Origin: Candidatus Latescibacteria bacterium 4484_107
GTDB taxonomy: Bacteria > Latescibacterota > 4484-107
Direction: 5' to 3'
NCBI GenBank assembly: GCA_002059205.1
Contig: MVCQ01000110.1
Location: 1 to 5,756, forward strand
DNA: 5,756 nucleotides
Under the pieces are notes generated by a model. That model did no database searches. It was not told the origin of the DNA and worked only from the letters and a program-made list of their open reading frames with translations. Of this stretch, positions 1 to 5,028 are shown piece after piece. Position 1 is the first letter of the stretch; every line of letters starts with the position of its first letter. Made by a program: the position numbers and the translations under genes.

Positions 1-16
1 GGGAAGAGGGAGGGAC

Positions 17-48
17 ACCGTCTCACCGTCTCACTTTCTCACTTTCTT
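17..48. repeat. Four imperfect tandem copies of an 8-bp unit
   Basis: Two exact copies of ACCGTCTC (17-24, 25-32) are followed by ACTTTCTC (33-40) and ACTTTCTT (41-48). The run starts 73 bp beyond the pyrC stop. It is a short low-complexity tandem repeat with no visible coding role. Bases 49-120 hold no gene, and I see no convincing terminator for pyrC there. Confidence 0.8.
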
Positions 49-120
49 TTCTCGTTTCGCCCTCTGCGCGTTCAAAACCCGTAAAATTCGGCGCGGAGAT
101 CGAAGGATTGAACAGGGCCT

Positions 121-1398
121 CTACCTATCCCTCCCCCGTTTCTCCCCGCCCCGAAAAGTCATCACCGCGCGCCCCCGGAGAATGCGTCCGGCAAAGGGGG
201 TATTTCGGGATTTGGATCGGAAGCGTCCGACGTCCACGGTCCAATCCTCGTCCGGTGCGATCAAAGTCAGATCAGCCGAACAACCTTCCCGGATACGTCC
301 GCCTTCCACGCGGAGAATCTGAGCCGGTCGGAGGGACATTTTGGCGATGGCCTCCGAAAGGGAGAGCAAACCTGGCTGCACTAATTCGGTGAGCACCAGT
401 CCCAGACTGGTCTCCAGCCCCACAATACCGAACGGAGCCGCCTTTAGTCCGAGGGCTTTCTCCTGGGGCGCGTGCGGCGCGTGATCCGAGGCGATGACGT
501 CAATCGTGCCGTCGGTCAGGCCCTCCCGGATCGCGGCCACGTCGCGCGCGGTGCGGAGCGGGGGACTCATCTTGGCGTTCGGACCAAACGTGCGCACGGC
601 CTCCTCGGTCAGCGTAAAGTAATGCGGAGCGGTCTCGCAGGTTACGGGAAGGCCCCGCGTTTTGGCCGCACGAATAAAGGCTACGGATTCGGCCGCGCTG
701 ACGTGGGCGATGTGAAGCCGGCCTCCGATCTCCTCCAATAGCTTTAGATCGCGGGCGATCATGCGGGATTCGGCTTCGGGCGAGATGCCCTTTACGCCGA
801 GTTCGGACGCCACATCCCCCTCGTTTATGCAGCCGCTCCGGCTCAGCGATTTGATCTCCGAGTGCGTGATGATCAACACGTCCAGTTCCCGGCTGCGTGC
901 CAAAACGCGCCGCATAAGCCTCTCGTCCTCTATGGGCTGGCCGTCGTCGGAGAACGCCACTGCTCCGGCGGCCCTCAGCGCTTTCATCTCCACCAGGGCC
1001 TCGCCTCGTTGTCCCTTCGTCACCGCGGCAATCGGAAGCACCCGAACCGGCCCTCCCCTGGCGCGATTCAGCACCCACCGCACGTGCTCCGCGCTGTCCG
1101 CCACCGGCTTCGTGTTGGGCATAACAGCCACCGCAGTGAACCCGCCGGACTCCGCCGCCGCGCTGCCCGAGGCGATGGTCTCTTTGTGCGCATCCCCCGG
1201 CTCCCGAAAATGGACGTGCATGTCTATCAAGCCCGGAGCCACCACTAACCCTTCGGCGTGGATCACTTCCACACCGGACGCCGCCTCCCCGTCTCCGAGA
1301 TGAGCGATCCTCCCGTCCTCAATCCAAATATCCGTCACCTGATCGAAGCCGATGGCCGGATCGAGCACGCGTCCGCCGCGAATCACCCATTTTTTCAT
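121..1398 (-). CDS. pyrC: Dihydroorotase, class I (PyrC)
   Basis: Cyclises N-carbamoyl-L-aspartate to dihydroorotate, the third step of de novo pyrimidine synthesis, in the cytoplasm. The 425-residue protein is a full-length amidohydrolase of the class I (Bacillus/Aquifex) type. The metal-binding HVHFREPG block is at residues 61-68 (ligands H61 and H63, substrate arginine R65). MPNT is at 93-96, SDDG with D151/D152 at 150-153, THSE with H179 at 178-181, AHVS with H232 at 231-234, and ASDHAPH with D305 and H307 at 303-309. All family metal and catalytic positions appear present, so an active enzyme is expected rather than the inactive PyrC-like partner of some ATCases. The ATG at 1398 is chosen because MKKWVIRGGRVLDP aligns with the usual family N-terminus; an in-frame GTG at 1410 adds four residues. 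Neither start has a clear Shine-Dalgarno site. It lies 483 bp after pyrB on the same strand, with no clear promoter of its own, so it is probably co-transcribed. Confidence 0.96.
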   Translation of the reverse strand: MKKWVIRGGRVLDPAIGFDQVTDIWIEDGRIAHLGDGEAASGVEVIHAEGLVVAPGLIDMHVHFREPGDAHKETIASGSAAAESGGFTAVAVMPNTKPVADSAEHVRWVLNRARGGPVRVLPIAAVTKGQRGEALVEMKALRAAGAVAFSDDGQPIEDERLMRRVLARSRELDVLIITHSEIKSLSRSGCINEGDVASELGVKGISPEAESRMIARDLKLLEEIGGRLHIAHVSAAESVAFIRAAKTRGLPVTCETAPHYFTLTEEAVRTFGPNAKMSPPLRTARDVAAIREGLTDGTIDVIASDHAPHAPQEKALGLKAAPFGIVGLETSLGLVLTELVQPGLLSLSEAIAKMSLRPAQILRVEGGRIREGCSADLTLIAPDEDWTVDVGRFRSKSRNTPFAGRILRGRAVMTFRGGEKRGRDR

Positions 1399-1402
1399 AT
1401 CG

Positions 1403-1432
1403 AATTCCACTCGAACGAGGGGTTCACTAATC
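1403..1432. repeat. Direct repeat, copy 1, just upstream of pyrC
   Basis: This 30-bp segment matches 1833-1862 at 28 of 30 positions, in the same orientation. It begins AATTCCACTCGAACGA and differs at two bases (G/T at 1419, T/C at 1428). It ends 4 bp before the pyrC ATG on the minus strand, so it forms the immediate 5' leader of pyrC and occupies the place where a ribosome binding site would be expected. Confidence 0.85.
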
Positions 1433-1435
1433 CTC

Positions 1436-1463
1436 TCGTTTCTACGCTCCTGCGTGGAAACGA
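1436..1463. repeat. Palindromic hairpin, TCGTTT...AAACGA
   Basis: Twelve-base arms TCGTTTCTACGC (1436-1447) and GCGTGGAAACGA (1452-1463) pair completely apart from one G-T wobble, around a TCCT loop. The sequence resembles the dispersed TCGTTCCCACGC-type intergenic palindromes found in many environmental genomes. That family resemblance is from memory; the hairpin itself is directly visible. Confidence 0.75.
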
Positions 1464-1547
1464 AAAACCTCCCCGACGCGCTCCGTCATCAAATGGAGTA
1501 CTGTTCAGGAAGCGTTTGTTCATTCTTTTCTCAGAACCCCTCCCCCG

Positions 1548-1572
1548 TCCCCTCCCCGAAACGGGGAGGGGA
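1548..1572. repeat. Perfect GC-rich hairpin in the pyrB-pyrC spacer
   Basis: Eleven-base arms TCCCCTCCCCG (1548-1558) and CGGGGAGGGGA (1562-1572) are perfectly complementary around an AAA loop. On the plus strand ATTTTT follows a few bases later, but no plus-strand gene ends here. On the minus strand, where pyrBC is transcribed, no T-run follows. I therefore read it as a dispersed intergenic palindrome that could partly attenuate or stabilise the transcript, not as a proven terminator. Confidence 0.8.
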
Positions 1573-1603
1573 GCTATTTTTCCGAAGCCGGGAAACGAAT
1601 GCT

Positions 1604-1661
1604 CCCCCTTCCCTGTGATGCGCCCTTATTTTGCACTGCGCATCCCTTGCAGGGAAGGGGG
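1604..1661. repeat. Long nested inverted repeat (REP/MITE-like)
   Basis: Perfect 12-base arms CCCCCTTCCCTG (1604-1615) and CAGGGAAGGGGG (1650-1661) enclose a second inverted repeat GATGCGC / GCGCATC (1617-1623, 1638-1644). The two stems would stack into one cruciform or RNA hairpin. The right flank (to about 1677) is GGCCGGGGGGTTAGGTT. Read on the minus strand this whole element gives the LTPRPPSLQG-type phantom peptide often mis-called in genomes carrying this dispersed repeat. No transposase is present. Confidence 0.75.
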
Positions 1662-1732
1662 CCGGGGGGTTAGGTTGAGTGCTGAAAAAACGTACAAAAA
1701 TATCTCAAAAATCACTTGAAACCCGCGGATGT

Positions 1733-1751
1733 GACGGAGTTCAACTCCGTC
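1733..1751. repeat. Short perfect palindrome GACGGAGTT-C-AACTCCGTC
   Basis: Nine-base complementary arms at 1733-1741 and 1743-1751 meet at a single central C. As RNA it would form a 7-bp stem with a 5-base loop; as DNA it could bind a dimeric protein. It lies in the middle of the pyrB-pyrC spacer. No regulator can be assigned. Confidence 0.6.
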
Positions 1752-1800
1752 CCGTCCGTGGTGAATTCCGACCTCCTGACAAGGACGGCATACAAGTGGA

Positions 1801-1822
1801 TTCGGGATACCAAAATCCCGAA
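1801..1822. repeat. Hairpin TTCGGGAT / ATCCCGAA downstream of pyrB
   Basis: Eight-base perfect arms (1801-1808 and 1815-1822) surround the six-base loop ACCAAA. It is 60 bp beyond the pyrB stop in the direction of transcription. On the minus strand the 3' flank is not T-rich, so it could protect an mRNA 3' end but is not a classic terminator. Confidence 0.55.
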
Positions 1823-1832
1823 CCAACCCCAA

Positions 1833-1862
1833 AATTCCACTCGAACGATGGGTTCACCAATC
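1833..1862. repeat. Direct repeat, copy 2, just downstream of pyrB
   Basis: This is the second copy of the 30-bp repeat at 1403-1432, with two mismatches and the same orientation, 430 bp apart start to start. It lies 20 bp past the pyrB stop. The two copies therefore bracket almost exactly the spacer that separates pyrB from pyrC. Confidence 0.85.
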
Positions 1863-1884
1863 ACCAGTTACCAATCACCAGTTA
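1857..1884. repeat. 14-bp exact tandem duplication at the pyrB stop
   Basis: CCAATCACCAGTTA occurs twice back to back (1857-1870, 1871-1884). The last three bases of the second copy (TTA at 1882-1884) are the pyrB stop codon on the minus strand. The first copy overlaps the end of the 30-bp direct repeat. It looks like a slippage or duplication product placed exactly at the gene end. Confidence 0.85.
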
Positions 1885-2808
1885 TTCATTGCAGAGCAGC
1901 ATCTTCAGCAGCGCCATCCGGATATACAGCCCGTTCTGGGCCTGCCGAAAGTACGCGGCCCGATGGTCGCCGTCCACTTCGGGCTTGATTTCACCGATGC
2001 GAGGCAAGGGGTGCATCACGATGGCATCCGGTTTCATCACGCTCAACAAGTGCCGATCCACGATATACACCCCGGAGGCCCTATTGTAGTCCTCGATGCG
2101 ATCTCCGAAGCGTTCTTTCTGGATGCGGGTCTGATAGATGACATCCACCTTGGAAGCCACGGCTTTCAAATCGCTCTCCTCGACGAAGGCAATGCCATGC
2201 TTGGTCAGGTATTCCTTGATGTCGTCCTTCATCTGCACGATCTCCGGCGCGACGAAATGGATGGTGATATCCTCGCATTTGGCCAGAAGATAGCAAAGCG
2301 AGCGCACGGTTCGACCGTTGGCCAGATCGCCCACCATCGCGATGGAGATGCCGTCCAGGTGCCCGATTTCTTTCTGGATGGTGTACATATCCAACAAAGC
2401 CTGGGTGGGATGCTGGCCCGGGCCGTCGCCCGCGTTGATGATGGGTACATCGGTAACGGAGGCTGCGCGTTCGGCAGCCCCGCTTTCGTAATGCCGAAGC
2501 ACAATTACATCCGCATAGCCTTCTATGATGCGGATGGTGTCCTCAAGGGTTTCCCCTTTGGCGGCGGAGGAAAATTCCCGCGCGTTTTCAGTGGCGATCA
2601 CTTCGCCTCCCAGCCGGTGCATCGCGGACTCGAAGGAAAGCCGCGTTCGGGTGCTGGGCTCATAGAAAACCGTGGCCATCACTTTGCGGGCGAGCAAATC
2701 CGAGCCGCCATGCCGGACGATGCGCTCCATCTCTGAAGCCGTCTCGAAGATCTCCGCCAGGACGTTTCTTCCAAATTGCTGAGCACGGATGACGTGGTGT
2801 AATCTCAT
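1882..2808 (-). CDS. pyrB: Aspartate carbamoyltransferase catalytic subunit (PyrB)
   Basis: Joins carbamoyl phosphate and L-aspartate to give N-carbamoyl-L-aspartate, the committed step of pyrimidine synthesis, in the cytoplasm. At 308 residues it is a normal-length catalytic subunit. The carbamoyl-phosphate loop STRTR is at 52-56 and the partner-subunit loop SSAAKGE at 80-86 (K84). R105 is in VLRH, GQHPTQ is at 131-136 (H133, Q136), GRTVR at 165-169, QTRIQ at 226-230 (R228, Q230) and the HPLPR aspartate loop at 266-270. Every catalytic residue known from the E. coli enzyme has a counterpart. The ATG at 2808 has an excellent Shine-Dalgarno site. No pyrI regulatory gene lies in the window, so allosteric control of the E. 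coli kind cannot be assumed. pyrC follows on the same strand, and a strong promoter with a long leader lies upstream. Confidence 0.98.
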   Translation of the reverse strand: MRLHHVIRAQQFGRNVLAEIFETASEMERIVRHGGSDLLARKVMATVFYEPSTRTRLSFESAMHRLGGEVIATENAREFSSAAKGETLEDTIRIIEGYADVIVLRHYESGAAERAASVTDVPIINAGDGPGQHPTQALLDMYTIQKEIGHLDGISIAMVGDLANGRTVRSLCYLLAKCEDITIHFVAPEIVQMKDDIKEYLTKHGIAFVEESDLKAVASKVDVIYQTRIQKERFGDRIEDYNRASGVYIVDRHLLSVMKPDAIVMHPLPRIGEIKPEVDGDHRAAYFRQAQNGLYIRMALLKMLLCNE

Positions 2809-2812
2809 GAGA

Positions 2813-2820
2813 TCTCCTTT
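2813..2820 (-). promoter_or_regulatory. pyrB ribosome binding site
   Basis: On the minus strand AAAGGAGA ends four bases before the ATG at 2808. It is a near-perfect Shine-Dalgarno match and fixes the pyrB start. Confidence 0.85.
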
Positions 2821-2847
2821 ATTGAAATATCACAGGACAAAGGCGCG

Positions 2848-2916
2848 TCATGCATCATTCGTCATTTGGAGAAGCAGCAGGAGCGAATTGGCCGCGACGA
2901 AGATCAATAATGCCAC
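2848..2916 (-). CDS. Possible 22-residue hydrophobic leader peptide before pyrB
   Basis: A GTG at 2916 opens a 22-codon frame (read MALLIFVAANSLLLLLQMTN, then DA, stop) in the pyrB 5' leader, between the predicted transcription start near 2967 and the pyrB ribosome binding site. AGGG (2926-2923) lies six bases before the GTG. The product is a single hydrophobic stretch with five consecutive leucine codons. The 5' arm of a 7-bp inverted repeat, TCACAGG (2930-2924), contains most of that AGGG, and the other arm CCTGTGA (2836-2830) lies between the stop and the pyrB ribosome site. Leader peptides before pyrB are known from E. coli (pyrL), but this one shows no sequence likeness, and I see no U-rich attenuator. 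It may be a chance frame. Confidence 0.2.
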   Translation of the reverse strand: MALLIFVAANSLLLLLQMTNDA

Positions 2917-2973
2917 TATGTGCCCTGTGAGCGTTGGATTTCGACAGGATGCTTGATCAACAGCAATGCACCA

Positions 2974-3002
2974 AATATATAGCATCTCCGCTCCATTGTC
3001 AA
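2974..3002 (-). promoter_or_regulatory. Sigma-70-type promoter for pyrBC
   Basis: On the minus strand, TTGACA (3002-2997) is followed after exactly 17 bases by TATATT (2979-2974). The -35 is consensus and the -10 is good, with ideal spacing. Transcription would start near 2967, giving a leader of about 160 nt before the pyrB ATG. I see no PyrR-type binding sequence in that leader. Confidence 0.75.
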
Positions 3003-3111
3003 CGGCTTTTTCCATGCCATCCCACAACGAAGCGCACCGGTCGGATTTCACAACTTCCCCACCTGTCAAAGGGTGCCGGGATCATGCTCAGAGCAAAGGC
3101 AAGCGCAAACA

Positions 3112-3147
3112 AAAAGGCCCGGACTCCCTATCGAGTCAGGGCCTTTT
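3112..3147. terminator. Bidirectional rho-independent terminator
   Basis: Nine-base arms AAAAGGCCC (3112-3120) and GGGCCTTTT (3139-3147) continue, after one G-A mismatch, into GACTC / GAGTC (3122-3126, 3133-3137) around a six-base loop. A-runs on one side and T-runs on the other let it work in both directions. It sits between the divergent pyrBC and higBA units, where it would block read-through either way. Bases 3003-3111 and 3148-3223 show no gene that I can support. Confidence 0.8.
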
Positions 3148-3223
3148 CCTAATCGGCTTTAAACCTGCGGAGATTCGCTGCTCAGACGTGTCCCCTTCGG
3201 GAGGCAAGCCCCCATTTTTCCCC

Positions 3224-3252
3224 TTGACTTTACTGAAGCTATGCTGTATCTT
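3224..3252 (+). promoter_or_regulatory. Upstream promoter reading toward higBA
   Basis: TTGACT (3224-3229) and TATCTT (3247-3252) are separated by exactly 17 bases, a good sigma-70 match. Transcription would start near 3259, about 190 nt before the higB ATG. The resulting transcript must cross the operator palindrome at 3395-3417, which is followed by T's and could act as a weak terminator. Confidence 0.55.
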
Positions 3253-3317
3253 CTGCGTCAAGTTTTTCCCCAAAACAAAAGGGGGAGATCAAGGAAGCGA
3301 CGCGCAAGGCGGGGCTC

Positions 3318-3425
3318 GTGAAGCCGGTGAGTTGCCCTGCGTGTGGGCATTCCCTTGCAACTCAGTTCTTAGAGTTTGGCAAAGAAAAATCAACAAAGTT
3401 CCCAATATGGGAACTTTTTACTTGA
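3318..3425 (+). CDS. Possible 35-residue protein with one CPACGH zinc knuckle
   Basis: A frame from GTG 3318 to TGA 3423-3425 encodes 35 residues beginning MKPVSCPACGHSL. AAGG lies eight bases upstream of the GTG. The frame stays open back to about 3234 without an ATG, so the start is uncertain. Only one CxxC pair is present, whereas a zinc ribbon normally needs two. Its 3' end runs through the higBA operator, and the stop overlaps the -35 of the proximal promoter. It also contains an 8-bp inverted repeat, TGAGTTGC (3328-3335) and GCAACTCA (3357-3364). It may be a leader peptide, a gene remnant or chance. Confidence 0.2.
   Translation: MKPVSCPACGHSLATQFLEFGKEKSTKFPIWELFT
3395..3417. promoter_or_regulatory. 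Palindromic operator upstream of higBA
   Basis: AAAGTTCCC (3395-3403) and GGGAACTTT (3409-3417) are perfectly complementary around AATAT. The 23-bp palindrome is typical of the sites bound by dimeric HTH antitoxins. It ends five bases before the TTGACA -35 of the proximal promoter, so HigA bound here could block RNA polymerase. On the plus strand the stem is followed by TTTTTA, so it may also work as a weak terminator for transcripts arriving from the upstream promoter. Confidence 0.75.
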
Positions 3426-3450
3426 CAAGTTTCCCGGAATTCATTAATTT
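3422..3450 (+). promoter_or_regulatory. Proximal promoter overlapping the higB start
   Basis: TTGACA (3422-3427), a 17-base spacer and TAATTT (3445-3450) make a strong sigma-70 promoter. The -10 touches the higB ATG at 3451, so the transcript would be expected to start at about 3457-3460, inside higB. It could then supply antitoxin but not full-length toxin, unless initiation occurs elsewhere. Confidence 0.55.
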
Positions 3451-3750
3451 ATGCACCTAATCAAGCGAAAAACCCTGATCGAATTTTACGAGCGCCCTGG
3501 GCGTCAGGATGCCAAGGGACCTTTGGAGGCATGGTACTATGAAGCGAGCCGTGCGCAGTGGGCATCACCGGCGGATGTTAAAGAACAGTATCGATCTGCC
3601 AGCATTCTCAAGGACAACCGGGTCGTTTTCAACATCGCAGGAAATAAGTACCGACTAATAGTCCGAATCAACTATGGCTCGAAAACCGTGTTTGTACGCT
3701 TTATTGGAACGCACCAAGAGTATGATAAAATCAATGCGGAGGTAATCTGA
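3451..3750 (+). CDS. higB: HigB-family mRNA interferase toxin
   Basis: Toxin of a type II toxin-antitoxin pair. Members of this RelE-like family (HigB_toxin) cut mRNA, usually on the ribosome, and stop growth when not held by HigA. The 99-residue length is normal. The N-terminus MHLIKRKTLIEFYER fits the family start. The strongest signature is the central and C-terminal block with QYRSAS at about 46-51, VFNIAGNKYRLIVRINY at about 58-74 and VRFIGTHQEYDKI at about 82-94. The ATG at 3451 gives the expected family length. Its Shine-Dalgarno is poor, with only GGA (3436-3438) 12 bases upstream, which would keep toxin synthesis low. The stop TGA abuts the higA ATG, so the two are translationally coupled. 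This is the usual toxin-first order of higBA. Confidence 0.93.
   Translation: MHLIKRKTLIEFYERPGRQDAKGPLEAWYYEASRAQWASPADVKEQYRSASILKDNRVVFNIAGNKYRLIVRINYGSKTVFVRFIGTHQEYDKINAEVI
3738..3742 (+). promoter_or_regulatory. Strong ribosome binding site for higA inside higB
   Basis: GGAGG lies eight bases before the higA ATG, within the last codons of higB. The toxin gene has no comparable site, so the antitoxin should be translated more strongly from the shared mRNA. Confidence 0.8.
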
Positions 3751-4980
3751 ATGATTACACGTCTGATAAAGAATGAAGAAGATTACGACAAGGCACTATC
3801 CCGCATTGAGCAGCTTATGGATGCCAAACCCGACACCGCCGAAATGGATGAGTTGGAACTGGTGACCGCGCTTGTTGAAATGTATGAAGAACGTCACTTT
3901 CCTATCAGCCGGCCCGATCCTATTGACGCGATCAAGTTCCGGATGGAACAACTGGGCTTGGGGCAGAAGGACATGGTTCCTTTCATCGGAACTAAGAGCA
4001 AAGTGTCTGAGGTGCTGAACAAGAAACGCCCGCTTACGCTTTCGATGATGCGGGGGCTTCACAAGGGACTGGGCATACCCGCTGAGGTATTATTGAAGGA
4101 GCCGGGTGGACAATTTCCGAACACACGGCCCGATGTGGAATGGTCGCGCTTTCCGCTGCGGGAAATGGCGAAACGGGGGTGGGTGACTGCAGTTAACGGG
4201 ATGCGCGAAAGGGCCGAAGAGGTGATGCGTCCCTTTGTCGAAGCTGCGGGAGGTTTTGATGCGTTGTCCGCGCCTCTGTTCCGCCAGGGAATTGCAGGCC
4301 GGCTCAATGCCAAAGCGGACCCGTATTCCGTTTCCGCCTGGTGCATGCGCGTGTCGGCCCTTGCCCTGAAAAACCCATCGGGAACGCCCTTTCAGAAAAA
4401 GAACCTGACGTTATCTACGTTGAAAGATATCGCCAGGTTGAGCTACTTCCAGAACGGCCCTCTTTTGGCCCGTGAATATCTTGCCAAACAAGGGATTCAA
4501 TTAATCGTCGTCCCCCACCTTTCCAAAACCTACCTGGATGGCGGCTCCATGTTGCTGCCGGACGGTAACGCTCTTGTCGCCCTGACCCTGCGTCACGATC
4601 GTCTCGATAATTTTTGGTTTACCCTGCTCCACGAATTAGCGCACCTTTCGCTACATTTGTCCGAAAAGTGCAGACTCATTGTCGATGATCTTGATCTGCG
4701 TGGTCAAAATGGAGACCACGAGGATGACACGGAAAACGAGGCGGATGAGATGGCTTCCGCGGCGCTGATCCCCAAAAGCTACTGGCCGGAATTGGATGCT
4801 GAAAAAGCGCCCAAAACCGCCGACGTGATTTCTTGGGCCGACAAGCTAAAGATTCATCCCGCGCTGATTGCCGGACGGATAAGATTCAAACAAAATAATT
4901 ACCGGTTGTTCTCAAAACTGGTTGGCAGGGGGCAGGTCCGAAAGCTTTTCACGGAATACGCGCAGGAAACGGCAACTTAG
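3751..4980 (+). CDS. higA: HigA antitoxin fused to an ImmA/IrrE-type zinc protease
   Basis: A 409-residue fusion. Residues 1-115 match the HigA antitoxin/repressor type: a helical start (IKNEEDYDKALSRIEQLMDA), an acidic segment ending near DPIDAIKFRMEQ, then an HTH whose recognition part is around IGTKSKVSEVLNKKRPLTL (79-97). It should bind HigB and the palindrome at 3395-3417. Residues from about 125 onward form the extension. It includes VPHLSKTYLDGG (254-265) and LTLRHDRLDNFWFTLLHELAHL (278-299), where HELAH (294-298) is a zinc-metallopeptidase motif. ENEADEMASAALIP (328-341), with E328 as likely third zinc ligand, completes the ImmA/IrrE signature. ImmA and IrrE proteases cleave HTH repressors after stress. 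Ordinary HigA proteins of this family are about 110-140 residues. ATG follows the higB stop directly, with GGAGG eight bases upstream. Self-cleavage or cleavage of another HigA is inference. Genes of this architecture are often annotated simply as ImmA/IrrE family metallo-endopeptidase. Confidence 0.9.
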   Translation: MITRLIKNEEDYDKALSRIEQLMDAKPDTAEMDELELVTALVEMYEERHFPISRPDPIDAIKFRMEQLGLGQKDMVPFIGTKSKVSEVLNKKRPLTLSMMRGLHKGLGIPAEVLLKEPGGQFPNTRPDVEWSRFPLREMAKRGWVTAVNGMRERAEEVMRPFVEAAGGFDALSAPLFRQGIAGRLNAKADPYSVSAWCMRVSALALKNPSGTPFQKKNLTLSTLKDIARLSYFQNGPLLAREYLAKQGIQLIVVPHLSKTYLDGGSMLLPDGNALVALTLRHDRLDNFWFTLLHELAHLSLHLSEKCRLIVDDLDLRGQNGDHEDDTENEADEMASAALIPKSYWPELDAEKAPKTADVISWADKLKIHPALIAGRIRFKQNNYRLFSKLVGRGQVRKLFTEYAQETAT

Positions 4981-5028
4981 ACGTAAGACGCATGGGAGAG
5001 ACATCAATATGATCCGGAAGGACAAAAA

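Noticed and set aside
761..1303. 180-codon open frame on the plus strand
   Set aside because: Antisense to pyrC with no motif. Long shadow frames are expected in GC-rich coding DNA.
1399..1410. GTG start for pyrC four codons upstream
   Set aside because: Family alignment begins at the ATG at 1398. The GTG has no Shine-Dalgarno site and lies within the direct repeat.
1548..1580. Rho-independent terminator between pyrB and pyrC
   Set aside because: The stem is strong but T's follow it only on the plus strand, where no gene ends. On the transcribed minus strand there is no T-run.
1626..1832. 68-codon minus-strand frame ending in an LTPRPPSLQG-like peptide
   Set aside because: This peptide type is a well-known phantom from GC-rich dispersed palindromes, and the DNA here is such a palindrome.
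1963..2736. 257-codon open frame on the plus strand
   Set aside because: It is antisense to pyrB, whose protein matches a known enzyme throughout. The frame encodes no recognisable motif and has no ribosome site.
2809..2973. PyrR-binding attenuator in the pyrB leader
   Set aside because: The AATCCAACG stretch only partly resembles the PyrR loop, and no terminator/antiterminator pair could be drawn.
2848..3069. 73-codon frame upstream of pyrB on the minus strand
   Set aside because: It crosses the predicted pyrBC promoter and has no good start signal. Only its last 22 codons fall in the expected transcript and are reported separately.
3192..3217. Hairpin with following T's just before the 3224 promoter
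   Set aside because: The possible stems in the GGGAGGCAAGCCCCC region need a very small loop or mismatches; too weak to call.
3321..3371. attC or attI site upstream of higBA
   Set aside because: There is an 8-bp inverted repeat, but no TAAC/GTTA core pair and no box-spacer-box structure, so higBA cannot be shown to be a cassette.
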